Part shown: positions 36,400-46,904 of the stretch, piece after piece
How the letters are laid out: the number at the start of each line of letters is the position of its first letter
Numbering within the stretch: position 1 is the stretch's first letter
DNA from: Ignelater luminosus
Taxonomy: Eukaryota; Arthropoda; Insecta; Coleoptera; Elateridae
Direction of reading: 5' to 3'
Assembly (NCBI GenBank): GCA_011009095.1
Contig: VTPC01091223.1
Location: 92,606-156,605 of the forward strand
Length of the DNA: 64,000 bases
The notes under the pieces: model-generated
What the model was told of the DNA's origin: nothing
The model's database searches: none
Seen by the model: only the letters and a program-made list of their open reading frames with translations
Translations under genes and position numbers: made by a program

Positions 36400-36990
36400 C
36401 GATGGTTCTCTCAATTGATTAAATTTTATAGATGAAAGTGGTTTGATTAACATTAACATTTATATCTTCAGCTTGCAGCATTTTTAAGCAACTGCAACAG
36501 GCCATTCACCATGAAGATTGAAATCATGCAATAATTTTTGTATCCAGAAAGCTTCTCTTCAGGTTGCACTTACATCAAAGAGTCACACATTCTTGTTTTC
36601 TACTTCAGCAACTTAATATTCCACTATAGAGTGTAAAAGAATATCTTGCGTTCACTTCTTAAGCGTTATATTCACTTTCTATAGGTAATTTCTAATCAAG
36701 GATGTTCTTCAAGCAACCAACTACTTTCTTTAGTTCTGTCCAATCTGCTTCAGCTGGATTGCTAACTTCTACTTAATATAGACACAGTTAGAGCGATATT
36801 GGGTCTTGCATTAACTAAGATATAGAACAGAACTCTAATAGCTTCTCTATGCTTATATTATTCGGCAATTTGGATTGTGATTATTTGTTTTGTTTGTAAG
36901 ATCCAAGTACCATTGGAATCTTTGAACATTTTGTTTCTCTTAAACCAAATTTTTGTATTGCTCTTCCAACATAGAAATATAAAAGTTTAC
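36400..36990 (-). pseudogene. Ty1/copia RT-RNase H fragment
   Basis: The minus strand spells in broken frames KHREAIRVLFYILVNARPNI (about 36850-36790), corresponding to the 'PYREAIGSLxYLxxxTRPDI' block at the RT/RNase H junction of copia elements, then a VSILSR segment and a decayed DW..K.. block. The matching upstream RT part lies at 38660-38905, with LINE sequence between them. Confidence 0.6.
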
Positions 36991-37039
36991 CTTCTTAGTA
37001 TATAAACATAAGTTTTCTTCTTTTCTAAAATTCTTGTGA

Positions 37040-37420
37040 TTCCAACTGCTGCTTGTTTCAAACCATAACGTTTTCTTTCAGAAAATTACCGAACTCCTTC
37101 CGCTTTACACGTTTTGCTTCTTTCACCAAGCCTTTTACTTTGATCTTCTTTATAAAGTTGATATGTCGCTGTTGATTTATTGCTGAGGTACAGTTTCCAT
37201 AATCTTTCTTTTCCTTTACTTCATTTTTAATTTCCTCATTCCAAAATTCGGTAGCTTTCACATTTTTCCCTTCACACTTTATTTTGCTGCACATCTTCCC
37301 CGCTGCCTCCAAGATTTTGTTTTTGAAATAACTCGAAGATTCTTCCAGATCATTCGTATTAATTCTTTCTCCTTCTGTTCCATGTAGTAGATCTTGCCTG
37401 AAAAACAGCAAAAATATCTA
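37040..37420 (-). pseudogene. LINE linker fragment between endonuclease and RT
   Basis: A 117-residue minus-strand frame reads FRQDLLHGTEGERINTNDLE, YFKNKILEAAGKMCSKIKCE and FWNEEIKNEVKEKKDYGNC, the lysine-rich linker typical of the CFDP2-like LINE family seen at 31960-35260. No RT follows on this strand. Confidence 0.65.
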
Positions 37421-37429
37421 AGGATTGGG

Positions 37430-38645
37430 AGGTTGCTGTTATAATCTCAATGTTTAAAAAAGGAACAAGCGTAATTGTTAGACCCACAGAGGATTTTCCC
37501 TGCTTAGCGTACCTGAGAAGACATATTCACGGATATTATCAGAGAGACTGGCCAAAAAAAACCTGATCTTTGCTATACGACAAATAACAGTAAAAGTCAT
37601 TGAGTGAGGAAGAGAGGTATACACTTGTTTCATAGACCTCGCAAAAGCTTTCGACAGCGTCCAGTGGCCACAACTGTGGAGAGTGCTCTGAAAGAGAGAC
37701 GTGGAGGAGATCCTCATTAGGAAAATTGAAAGTTTCTACAAAGTCTGCAGGAACTATGGAAGGACTGGAAATGCCACTTCAGAAGAATTCTTTATCACTT
37801 CAGGGGTGAGGCATGGTGATATAATCAGTCCGTACCTCTTTATCGTCCTTATGGACGATATGATGGAGTGTCAAAGAACGATGCATCTTTTCAATATAGT
37901 AAACTGGCAGTTAAACCTAGTAAGAGTGTCGGGGCTTGCTTATGCGGGCGACGTTGTGCTTCTCACGCGTTCGGCTGAAGCTTGCAAGCAAACTTAGACA
38001 CCTGGGTGACAGAATCGCAAAGTAGGACTGCAGATCAATACCTCCAAAACTGCGACCATGGTTATCAGCCGAGATCAGACCCAGTACAGGATATTCGTGG
38101 GAGAAGTCGAGGAATTTAAGTACCTTGGAGCTGTACTGAGCGCCGACAGAAAACCGGACAAGGATCTAAACGTAAGGATAGCGGCAACCTCAGCAGATCC
38201 TTCTTGAGTAAGAGAGAAGTGTCCAGCAAAACTAAAATAGTGGTATACCTTCACATATGCATGCAAGTCTTGGGCCCACACCACCAGCAGATCCAGTCGT
38301 GTGCAAGCAGCGGGGATGCGCTAGCTGAAACAAACAGCAAGTAAAACACGCAGGGATTGGGTCAGGAATCAGACCATTCAAGTCGAACCTTTGGCAGATA
38401 GGGTTGACAGACACAAGATGCGCTGGTTTGGACATGTTTCTAGAATGCAGAGTCATAGTGCGAAGTGCGAGGGAAAGTAGCCTAAAGGTCGTCGAAGGAT
38501 GACATGGACAGACTCCTTTGCTCCTGTGTTCTAGAGACGAGGCATAGACCTGAAGAACGTCAGGACGGTGGCCCGTGACAGGCAGCGCTGGAAAAGCCTT
38601 TGCTTCCCCTCAACACCACGAAGTAGACGACAGACGGAATAAGTT
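37430..38645 (+). pseudogene. LINE reverse transcriptase, C-terminal two thirds
   Basis: The + strand, in several frames, carries ISMFKKGT, the decayed LFIDLAKAFDSVQWP segment near 37630, VCRNYGRTGNATSEEFFITSGVRHGDIISPYLFI (37755-37845), AYAGDVVLLTRS (the ADD box changed to AGD), then INTSKTAT, EFKYLGAVLSADRK, a helix-rich C-terminal domain, MRWFGHVSRMQS and a GRRRMTW tail ending near 38640. The catalytic motif is mutated and frames are shifted; it is a dead copy. Confidence 0.8.
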
Positions 38646-38659
38646 AGTAAGTCGTCTGT

Positions 38660-38905
38660 TTAACTATTGGAGCGAAATCTTCATCATAATCTACCCCATA
38701 TTTCTGGGAGAAGCGTTGCATCTGCCAATACTTCCACATTCATCATGTTCCAATTTGAAAGTACATTTGCTGCTTATAGGTTTTCTTCCCTCCGATAATT
38801 CTACTAGTCTGTCATTTTCTTTCAAGACTTCATTTTTTTCAATTATGATGGCTTCATCTATGCTTCTTGTCTTCATCTTAGTTCTTAGATTTTTTATTCA
38901 CTTTC
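38660..38905 (-). pseudogene. Ty1/copia reverse transcriptase N-terminal fragment
   Basis: The minus strand encodes SIDEAIIIEKNEVLKENDRL, then LVELSEGRKPISSKCTFKLE and HDECGSIGRCNASPRNMG. This corresponds to the copia RT start 'LPxGxKPIGCKWIFKxKxDExGxIxRxKARLVAxGF', with substitutions. Probably the same element as 36400-36990. Confidence 0.7.
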
Positions 38906-39134
38906 TAAATCCGTTTAATTTCTTGTTTTATGTTCTTCTTAACTTTCTGCACTATTTACCAATTGTTTGTAAATTTCTTTTGGCCTTCTTTTGTTATCAG
39001 TTCTAACTAAGAACTAGAGTCTTTCTGGCTCTCTTTTAAATTCACTTTCTTCGTTTTTTTCTAATTAAATCACCGATTTCAGAAACACCCTAAGTCCACT
39101 TTTGCTTGTTGATCTTAATTTATTTTTTAGAACA

Positions 39135-41166
39135 ATGAGCGATAACGAACAATCGCTTGAAGTGAGCTATAGGAAAAGAGCAAGACACGATGAATCGTAT
39201 CAGAGACATAAAATTAAGGAAGCTCGTGTAAACGGCGAGTTTTATAAAAATTATAAAAATGTGCTAATACCTGCGAGAAAACCAGCATAGCACCTTGTCA
39301 CTGCAAGGACAAATGCACTGAAAAATTACTCGACGTGGAAAAAGAAGACATTTTAAAAAATTTTTATAAGATTACTACCAAGAATAAACAAGACGTGTAT
39401 CTACAAGGTTTTATAGTTTGCAAAGAAATCAAACGTAGACGTGCACGTAAAGATAGAGCTTAAAACAGAGCCAATTCTTTGTCTTACAACGTTCTGGTCA
39501 GCAGCGATAGGAGGGAGGTTTGCAAAGATGCTTTTTTGACTTACATGGTATTTCAAGTAAATGTGTGAAACGAGTTAGACGTTTATTACAAGGAGGGTGA
39601 ACTTCAGAAGAATGAAAGGGGAAAGCAAAGGAGCGGTAATGCTTTGAAACCTTCAGAAGTTATGTCTGTTATGGAACATATTTCCTTATTTCCAACCAAA
39701 AAAACGCATTATGGAACTCGTTAACATAACTACCTAGATGCAGAATTGAATGTTAAAATAATGCATTCTCTATTTTTTGGAAAAACATTCCGAATCTAAA
39801 GTGAAGTATGAGTATCATAAAAAAGTGTTCAGAGAAAATTTCAATTTGTCACTTGGAAGACCGCAGGTGGATGTATGCAATGACTGTGAAACCCTTTATC
39901 TAAAACTAAAGAACAAATCTCTTAACAATACGGAAAAAAAGAGTTGCTGCAGCAGAATTACTAGTTTACAAGAGACAATCGAAGAAATTTTATAATTCCT
40001 TAAAAGCCTCAAAAGAGCTACGTCGAACTCAGGATAATATAGCTGTTATTTCGTTTGATTTTATGCAAAATTTGCAACTACCTCCCTGTCCTGCTTAAGT
40101 CTTATTTTATTTATCCTAGCTAACAATCAACGTGTTTGGAGTGCACAATATGCGAACAAATAATGCAGTTTTCTTCATGTATCATGAAGGCGAAGCAAAG
40201 AAAAGCCCAAATGAGGTTTGTTCGTTCTTGTTGCAGTATATCAATACCAATATACAGTGTCCGCCAAAAAGCCTGTACCATGTGGAAAGAATTTTTATTC
40301 AATGACTTATGAAAAATGTGTTTCCGGCATCAGGTTTTGCTTGCTCCAGAACAAAAATGACCTAATCAAAAGTAATTAGTGGTCTCCATTACCTGTCAAA
40401 TTTGATATTTTTAGAAAAAATATCCGAAAAATGAACTTATTTGACCGAATTTTGGAAAACGTCGTGAGAAAAAATCTTGCCTTTGCAATTTTTCATGCGT
40501 ATGCAAATTTTCAAAAGCCTACCACGATTTTCATATTTTGCCCTTTGGTGCAAACCTTTTGGCGGACACTGTAGATGAGAACATTACCGAGCTACAGTTA
40601 TTTTGCGACAATTGTCGGGGGTAAAACAAAAATCATGCTGTTTTGCGTTTTTGTTCCGCACTTGTGAATTCAGGCAGATTTCAGAAGGTCGAAATCTACT
40701 TTCCTATCTGTGGGCATTCATTTTTGCCTTCCGATAAGAGTTTTGGGCTGATAAAGCGCAAGTTAAAGAAAATAGACAGAATCTATACATTAATAAAATA
40801 TGTGGAGCTGATAGTAAGCTCTTCCGCTAAACATAACTTCACAGTCCATTTGGTGGACCATTTACAAATCAAAAATTTCCGAAATGGTGGAGGAAATGTT
40901 TTAAGAAAGATGTTATTTCAGTGGAAACATCAGCCAGATCAGTACCCAGAAATGCTAAAGAGCATTTTAATATTTCAAAATACCACTACTTCTTGTTCAG
41001 TAGGGATAGTGGCAAAGGTGTTATTGTAGGGAAAGACTTCATTGAAGGAGCTATCACCAATACCTTTCCACTGCAATTGCCAGGAGTGATAACTACTGAA
41101 ATGCCAGTAGATCTTGCTATTCCTAACGGAAAAGAAAGAAAGAAAATATACTTTACACCATCTTGA
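39135..41166 (+). pseudogene. Unclassified transposase-like gene, decayed
   Basis: A + strand gene-like run starts MSDNEQSLEVSYRKRARHDE at 39135, just after a splice-acceptor-like TTTATTTTTTAG. It continues through a CHCKDKC motif (39298), GKHSESKVKYEYHKKVFREN and LSLGRPQVDVCNDCE (39779-39900), SFDFMQNLQLP (near 40060), GVHNMRTNNAVFFMYHEGEA (40140), then after a MITE (40253-40573) FCDNCRG*NKNHAV, VEIYFPICGHSFLPSDKSFG (40700) and a C-terminal segment to YFTPS at 41164. This matches a multi-copy insect protein family I know only as uncharacterised and transposase-like; 'SFDxMQNL', 'FxDNCxGQNKN' and 'DxxFG' look like its conserved Asp boxes. At least six stops or frameshifts break it. Confidence 0.6.
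40253..40573. mobile_element. Mariner-type MITE (321 bp) inside the transposase-like gene
   Basis: The terminal inverted repeats are TACAGTGTCCGCCAAAA and TTTTGGCGGACACTGTA, bounded by TA. It interrupts the coding run between ...FLLQYINTN and DENITELQLFC; the flanking frames agree if one TA copy and the element are ignored. The interior is non-coding. Confidence 0.85.
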
Positions 41167-41169
41167 TTT

Positions 41170-41915
41170 ATCATTAGTGAATGCTATAAAGTATTTTCAA
41201 CCATTCATAAAAGAAATCTTCGTTTAACACATCTGCTTTTTTTTTGCTCGCACTTTCTAAAAGGTTTCTGAACTTGCATCTTCATTGAGAGCAGTACTTT
41301 ACTGTCTATAAAATATAAATCACCTATTGTATTAGCTACAGCAACTAAATGCACACCATTCTTTGTGGTATTCTCAATTAGGCACTTTAGCAGAAAATCC
41401 ATACTATTAGAAGCAGAATTTACACCAATATTGTCTTAAAATACAAGCGGAAGGCGTGTTTGATGCAAAAAAGCTCCCTAGAATGTATTTTGCATGCCTT
41501 GAAACAACACCAACAACTGGTGCACTCCATCTGCTCCAGCACTAAACACGTTCAATTCATCTAATAAGGCAGCATTATACAATTAGGATATAAGATTAAG
41601 ATTACGTCAGAGATAAGATCTGTCCATTCTTTAATCCAAGACAATTAGATAAATAAATGTCAGTTAAACAAATGACAACTTAAATATATTCTTCTATAAT
41701 AGCTACGAACAAGGCTAGAAAATCAACTTAAACTGTTTTATTTCCTTTAATAAATAGTTAAAGCGTTTATAAAAACTGAATTTCTAAATCTAACCTAAAT
41801 AACTTCTATTGTATTCAATTCCTTAATATTTCGCTTTTCTTTCTTTTTAAATAACGATTATTTATCTCTATAACAATCAATTTTATATCTACACACATCT
41901 GTAATAATAAATAAA
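41170..41915. other. Unassigned intronic sequence
   Basis: On the minus strand 41205-41580 reads as a broken but protein-like stretch (DELNVFSAGADGVHQLL; LLKCLIENTTKNGVHLVAVA) with two stops. I cannot assign it to a family. It lies just upstream of the corin-like intron donor. Confidence 0.35.
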
Positions 41916-41920
41916 CTTAC

Positions 41921-42107
41921 ATCCAACATAAACGGCAGCAGCTGCAAGAAGAAGTAACAAAAGAAAACAGGCAATGATGCAACAGCCGCATTTGTATTGT
42001 GAACTCAATTTCTTTCTTGTAAAACGGATATCCGAATCTGAAGATAAGATTGAACTAGGAGATCTTTTATAGTGACGAGTCGTCGAACTAACCGTGCTCA
42101 CAGACAT
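41921..42107 (-). CDS. Corin-like gene, start and transmembrane exon
   Basis: The exon is bounded by an acceptor TTTATTGTTTCAG directly before the ATG (42107-42105) and a donor T|GTAAGT at 41921/41920. So a 5' UTR intron ends exactly at the start codon, and the coding part ends in phase 1. It encodes 62 residues: a cytoplasmic tail rich in Ser, Thr, Arg and Lys (MSVSTVSSTTRHYKRSPSSI...), then a cysteine-rich juxtamembrane CGCC and a hydrophobic segment, IIACFLLLLLLAAAAVYVG (about 44-62), giving a type II (N-in) membrane protein. The T left over joins AC of the exon at 13900 to give Tyr. The long distance (about 28 kb) makes the join an inference, but phase, strand and topology agree with the SEA and Frizzled exons. 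Confidence 0.75.
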
Positions 42108-42119
42108 CTGAAACAATAA

Positions 42120-43985
42120 AATTGAAGGAAATTAGCAATCTCGTTTGTTTTATTACATTCTAAAGCATAGTTAGTTATACAAAGATTAATTAAATTGAAA
42201 TTAAACAAAAAACCGCTCTTTATTATTATTATTAAAGAAAGAAATGCTACTACCGTGTCCCAGTTTCAATTTAACATGCTAAATAATTAACGGTTTCAAC
42301 AGGTTAAAATTTTTGTCTAACCTTGAATCTTTCACAACTTATTTTAAATTTTATTATATTATTGTCTTGCTTATTTTTACATTTTAAGACTTTGAGTATA
42401 CGACTAACTAGAATTACCTCATTAATTTCCTAAAGACTTAAATAATTATCATTGTGAATTGTGAAATCTAAAACTTATTCATCCTTAACCTTATTGAATT
42501 AAAATAGGAAATTCAGTAGGAACTGCTTAATTATTTAGCATTAAATAAGAGATTTGCTAATCAAGCAGATGTACATACATAATAATACTCTCTCAGTTTG
42601 GTATTTTTAGAAGGTGGATGATGATTAATAGACAAACAGGAAGAATGAACTATTATACAATAATATCAATGTGTACGCATGAGAAACTCATCCTACGTTT
42701 AATTTGCAAATTTTTTCATTTACTATTTAAGAGATCAATGGGCGTTTTGGATACCTTCAGTGTACATCTTCGGTTAATTTGATGCATTATCTTTAGGATG
42801 ATTGCATTCTTGCTTAACAGTAACATTGAAGGTAAATTTATTTGTATTCTTTAAGCGACCATAAAAAGATTTGTAAATTCAAACGTGGAGGATAAACCTT
42901 TGAATTATTCAGATATTGCGGCAAAAATGAAAATTTAAATAAAATAACTTAATCCTCGTTAGTTAAATTAAAATATTGCAAAACTAGAATTAAATAATTT
43001 CCTATTTTGAATCTGTTTATACAGAAAAAAGGAATTGAGTAAAATTAAAGACTTCCTGTTTGACATATGGACGAACTTTGTATTCGGATGTTACCAAATT
43101 TCAAAATGATACTAGAAAATTCATGCAATGCTCTTGCGGGGACGCCTAGGATACTAAAAGTGTTAGCAATCTGTAAAAACTTCGAAAACCTGATTTTATT
43201 ATGCTCCATAGAATTGAATCTTATTAGGTAAACGACAGAAAATGCCATGGAATTCAAAGGTGTGTAAGAACAGTAGTAAACGTGAATGAAGAAGTCCAAA
43301 ATCGGACATCCTCTTTTCCGACTAAGGCTATGGCTAAATAGTCTTGAGGCAGGCCTAAAACGAGACTAACTTAATAGGGATGGCTCTAATTTTCATGCAA
43401 TAAAGGCGTCATACTCCAACGGCTATAAACACTGACGGAAATATAGCACAATCCTAGGGTTTTTGAGACTGCTGGATATTGTATTACATCCTTTGCGAGA
43501 TGATACTGTTTAAACAGAACTCAGTGGATCTAGACTGGGGAGTCAAGAAACACCCCCAAGCTCTAAGGAATACATAAAATCAGAGTGAGTGTCACCAGGC
43601 GACCTCTTTGTTGTTTCAGGCTTTTATTCTAACTGTTTTTGTTGGATGTGACATAAGTATGTACGTAATAATAAGCTGGGTAAAAGCTGATAATGAGGGA
43701 AAACCAGATGAACCTCCATTCATCGACTTCAATGCTCTGCAAGATGGTGAAGTAAGGCTTCATCAAAGAATCTTGATCTTGAGAAGGGTTGAAGAATCTA
43801 ATGATGAGATCAGCCTACTCTCCGTATGAGAGTACACAAAATCCGACAACAAAGGGCACGGCTGGTAGCAAGATGGAGTGCATCTTGTTGTCGGATATGA
43901 TACTATCACACAAGCGTAAACAATCACAAATCAAAATAAAATAGAAGAGTTTCTTCTGAAATTTATTGTGACAAATAATCAATTG
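42120..43985. other. Upstream of corin-like start; unassigned
   Basis: AT-rich to about 43000; the 5' UTR exon(s) and promoter of the corin-like gene should lie here or further right but cannot be picked out. From 43050 to 43920 the sequence is GC-richer and repeat-like, with an open frame at 43608-43829 preceded by TTGTTTCAG; it contains a small palindrome TCCGACAACAA...TTGTTGTCGGA (43839-43898). No family recognised. Confidence 0.35.
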
Positions 43986-43990
43986 AGGCT

Positions 43991-45203
43991 TAAAGGTTGA
44001 GTCAGAATTTTTGTCCTAACTTACTACGCCTCGTACATTGAAATGCTCAGGCATATAAAATCGGTTTTTGTTATCCAAATGTTCACAAAACGTTAGATTT
44101 TCAAACTGTTAATACGACGTTTAAGTTTGTTTAAAATGAAAAACGCAATTAATCAAATTAAGAGAAACTTAGTAATTCAATTTTTCCTGGCACATAATTG
44201 TGATTGTGCAGCAGGAATTCAACATCAGATTCATTAATAAACCTCTAGGAAAGTATATTAAGACTGGTAGTGTTAAATACAAACAAGCATGTGGACAACT
44301 TTCAGTGATCTGCACCAATAAGAATGCCAACTAGTTAAAGCACAAGTTGATAAAAAACCCATACCTATCAATTCAACAAACTGCTATTCAAATGAAAATT
44401 AGTCAAACTGAAACGAAAATCTGGAATTGTGACAAGAGCAAAGGTTAGTGCTCTTTTATATAAAAAAATCTGGCTAAACGAGCAAAGATGAGCTGCAAAC
44501 AAATCTATAAACAATTGGTGCAATCTGAACGAAAAAAGTTCATTATTATGAATGATGAGATTTACGTCCCCTGCAATCCTAATCAAATCCACGCAAACAA
44601 TTTTAGAATGATATTCCTAGTGTGGATATCCTTGCTGATTTCAAAGTCAAGCGGAAAGAGAAGTTCACGGCTAAATTTATGTTTGAATAGCCAAATATAT
44701 TTAAACGACATCTTAAAAGGTCCACTTATGAAGTTTCCTAAATCACATGAAGCTAACCGAAAAGTACTATTCTGGCCTAATTTAGCTACCAGCCATTATT
44801 GGCAAACCAGTGCTCTTATTTCTGAACAACAACAAAAGTAACTTTGTATCGAAAGAAGACAATCTGCCGAGCGTGCCACAGTGCAGACCAATCGACAGAT
44901 TCTGGCTACTTTGTAAGATCGAATATTTTAAGACAGGCAAGTATCTCACAGATGTGACTGCATTCAAACAGCAGTAGACTTGTATTTCTAAGATGCTGGC
45001 CAGAAACATGGGAAAGACCTGTTTACCCACTTCAAAAAAATCTGCGGTTGGTTGGTGATCACGGTGTCGATGTTCTGATATAAACATTATAAACCGTATG
45101 TTAATAAATTGCTTTTCAAACACAAGTCGTGTTCTTTTTCCTATTTTTGTTTTCTTTTATATTTACGTTCTAGTTTAGGACAGGAATTCTGACCCAACCT
45201 TTA
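43991..45203 (+). mobile_element. Mariner/IS630-like DNA transposon with decayed transposase
   Basis: The inverted ends TAAAGGTTGAGTCAGAATT and AATTCTGACCCAACCTTTA bound 1.2 kb. Inside, the + strand carries a broken HTH region (LSIQQTAIQMKISQT; near 44370), then MSCKQIYKQLVQSERKKFII and MNDEIYV (about 44488-44565), where the family has the first catalytic Asp (MDDE), then LFWPNLATSHYWQTSALI (44768-44820) around the second, and VPQCRPIDRFWLLCK (about 44865-44910) around the third. TA or TTAA could be the target site. Frameshifts and stops inactivate it. Confidence 0.75.
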
Positions 45204-45229
45204 ATTAACACCTGAAATTGGCCGACCTT

Positions 45230-45720
45230 TATTACGTGCAATACACAGGAAATTATAGACATCGCAATAGCTATTAGATCATCAAAAACTAGAGTTGTTC
45301 AGATCATCATTACAAACATATTCGCTTTAATATAACAAAACTACAGAACGAAGGAATGGTACATTGCAACCCTAAAAAACATGATTAAAAGTATTTCAAG
45401 ACAGACCTTAACTAAAGTTTCCAGAGGTTTAACAATAACATTCAAGACAGACATGGTCTTGAAGTTATAGAGCAAATACAGGAGGCCATTATCACAGCCC
45501 ACAATAAAAACTGTCCTCAAATATAAAGAGACTAATCAACACAGTTTTGTGGTATGAGGATCACTCTAAAAAGAGAAAAACAATACTAAACCGTTCAATA
45601 AGGCAAAAACAGCAGGAATGTGGAAAACAAAGGCACTGTATACTCTTACAAGAAAATTTCTTTTGGCTGTGGAAATTCAAACAGGTAACTACACAAACCA
45701 GGAAGTAAGACAATGGCGCG
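45230..45720 (+). pseudogene. Possible R1-like LINE linker fragment
   Basis: The + strand has EQIQEAIITAHNKNCPQI near 45470 and, after a frame change, KKRKTILNR, then NKAKTAGMWKTKALYTLTRK (45597-45655). These resemble the region between endonuclease and RT in R1-type LINEs (A....CP...; W....L...R; N.AK..G.W). No catalytic block is visible, so the call is tentative. Confidence 0.4.
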
Positions 45721-45724
45721 GATG

Positions 45725-46405
45725 CTAAGGGTTTACCTTCCGATCTAAGAATTGAAAATTCGTTATGGGCACAACAACAATGATTTCTGATTTTAGAATT
45801 CTCTAGATAAAATTCTCGAAAAACTTTTAGAAATGTGTCGTCTCGAGTCACGGAAATAGTATCTTGAGTTTCCAGCCTTCTAGACTTTAATTTAAAGAAC
45901 ATGGCACACTTCCAGTCAGAGAAAGCTCTGTAACGTCGATTTTTGTGTTTTAACAAAGACTCCCGGTAGGAATTTTTAATGTGCAGCACATCGTAGTCGC
46001 GCAGAACTCACTGCCCTCCGGAAAATAACATGGCGTTTTTTACCGATTTTTTTCGCGTGATAAATCTCGACACTTTAGTCGGATATCGAACTCGGGACCT
46101 TCAGGTTGAATAACTAGTTTTTGAAATTGTCTCTGATCTCGGGAATTCCCGGAAATAGAAAAAAGTAATCTTAATTTTCGGCAACCAAAAAATCATCGAA
46201 ACTAAGAAATCCTAAGATGCATTCATTCCAAAGGTGGCTCAAAATTTCCTAGAAGTGAGTGAGCCACTCCTGGTCCCCCTCTGGCTACAAGCCTCGTCCG
46301 AGGTTTTGCTTTTTTTCCTTTTATCTTAAAACTCACAATTATAAATTTTTGATAGTTCATTGGAATCTAACTACGACAACTTCTGATCTTACTTAGATAA
46401 CCTTC
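45725..46405. other. Unassigned
   Basis: The minus-strand open frame of 142 residues at 45561-45989 overlaps the LINE-like fragment antisense and shows no domain. Otherwise nothing was recognised. Confidence 0.35.
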
Positions 46406-46408
46406 TTC

Positions 46409-46545
46409 TTCCAAGATTATCTAGAGAACCATTTTACGTAGTCAAATGAGAAAATTCTGGACAGAATTTTTGGACACAAGCACAGCAGCATTCTGTTCTG
46501 TTTGATTATCTCGGGTCTTTGCTCAGAGATTGCCGAGTTTTCGAA
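46409..46545. repeat. Dispersed repeat, copy 2
   Basis: Same-strand relative of 14384-14540 (shared TTACGTAGTCAAAT, GGACACAAGC, TCTGTTCT, CTCAGAGATTG). Unclassified. Confidence 0.6.
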
Positions 46546-46904
46546 ACTTCACAACATTTTTCACAGTAGCGTTTTGTGTTAGTTAGTTCAAGAACTTTTC
46601 TTCTTCTCTTTAGCCATAGAATCTGCTCTATGAATTTGGTGTTGACTTCCATCAGCGGTCTATATAAACAAAATTTATAAAACTAAATTAATTGGGTGTC
46701 AGATAGATAGATCCACGAAGGACGCTATCTTTATACTATTATAAGACAATTAGCGGAAGAAATGATAAGAGTTTGACAAATCACTGTCCTTGTGGTTTGT
46801 AGATTTTACTAAGTAACTACTAATTTAATACAGTAAGCTTAACAAGGTTCTTTGAACTCTTAAGAATAACGAAATATATTCAGCCATAAAAAGAGACGAC
46901 GACG

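Noticed and set aside
38575-39006. 143-residue + strand open frame, hydrophobic
   Set aside because: It is the antisense of the copia RT fragment and downstream AT-rich DNA.
43608-43829. Frame preceded by TTGTTTCAG, a possible host exon
   Set aside because: No domain and no donor in a matching frame; it sits in repeat-like sequence ending in a palindrome.
45561-45989. 142-residue minus-strand open frame
   Set aside because: Lies antisense to a LINE-like fragment and has no recognisable domain or signal.
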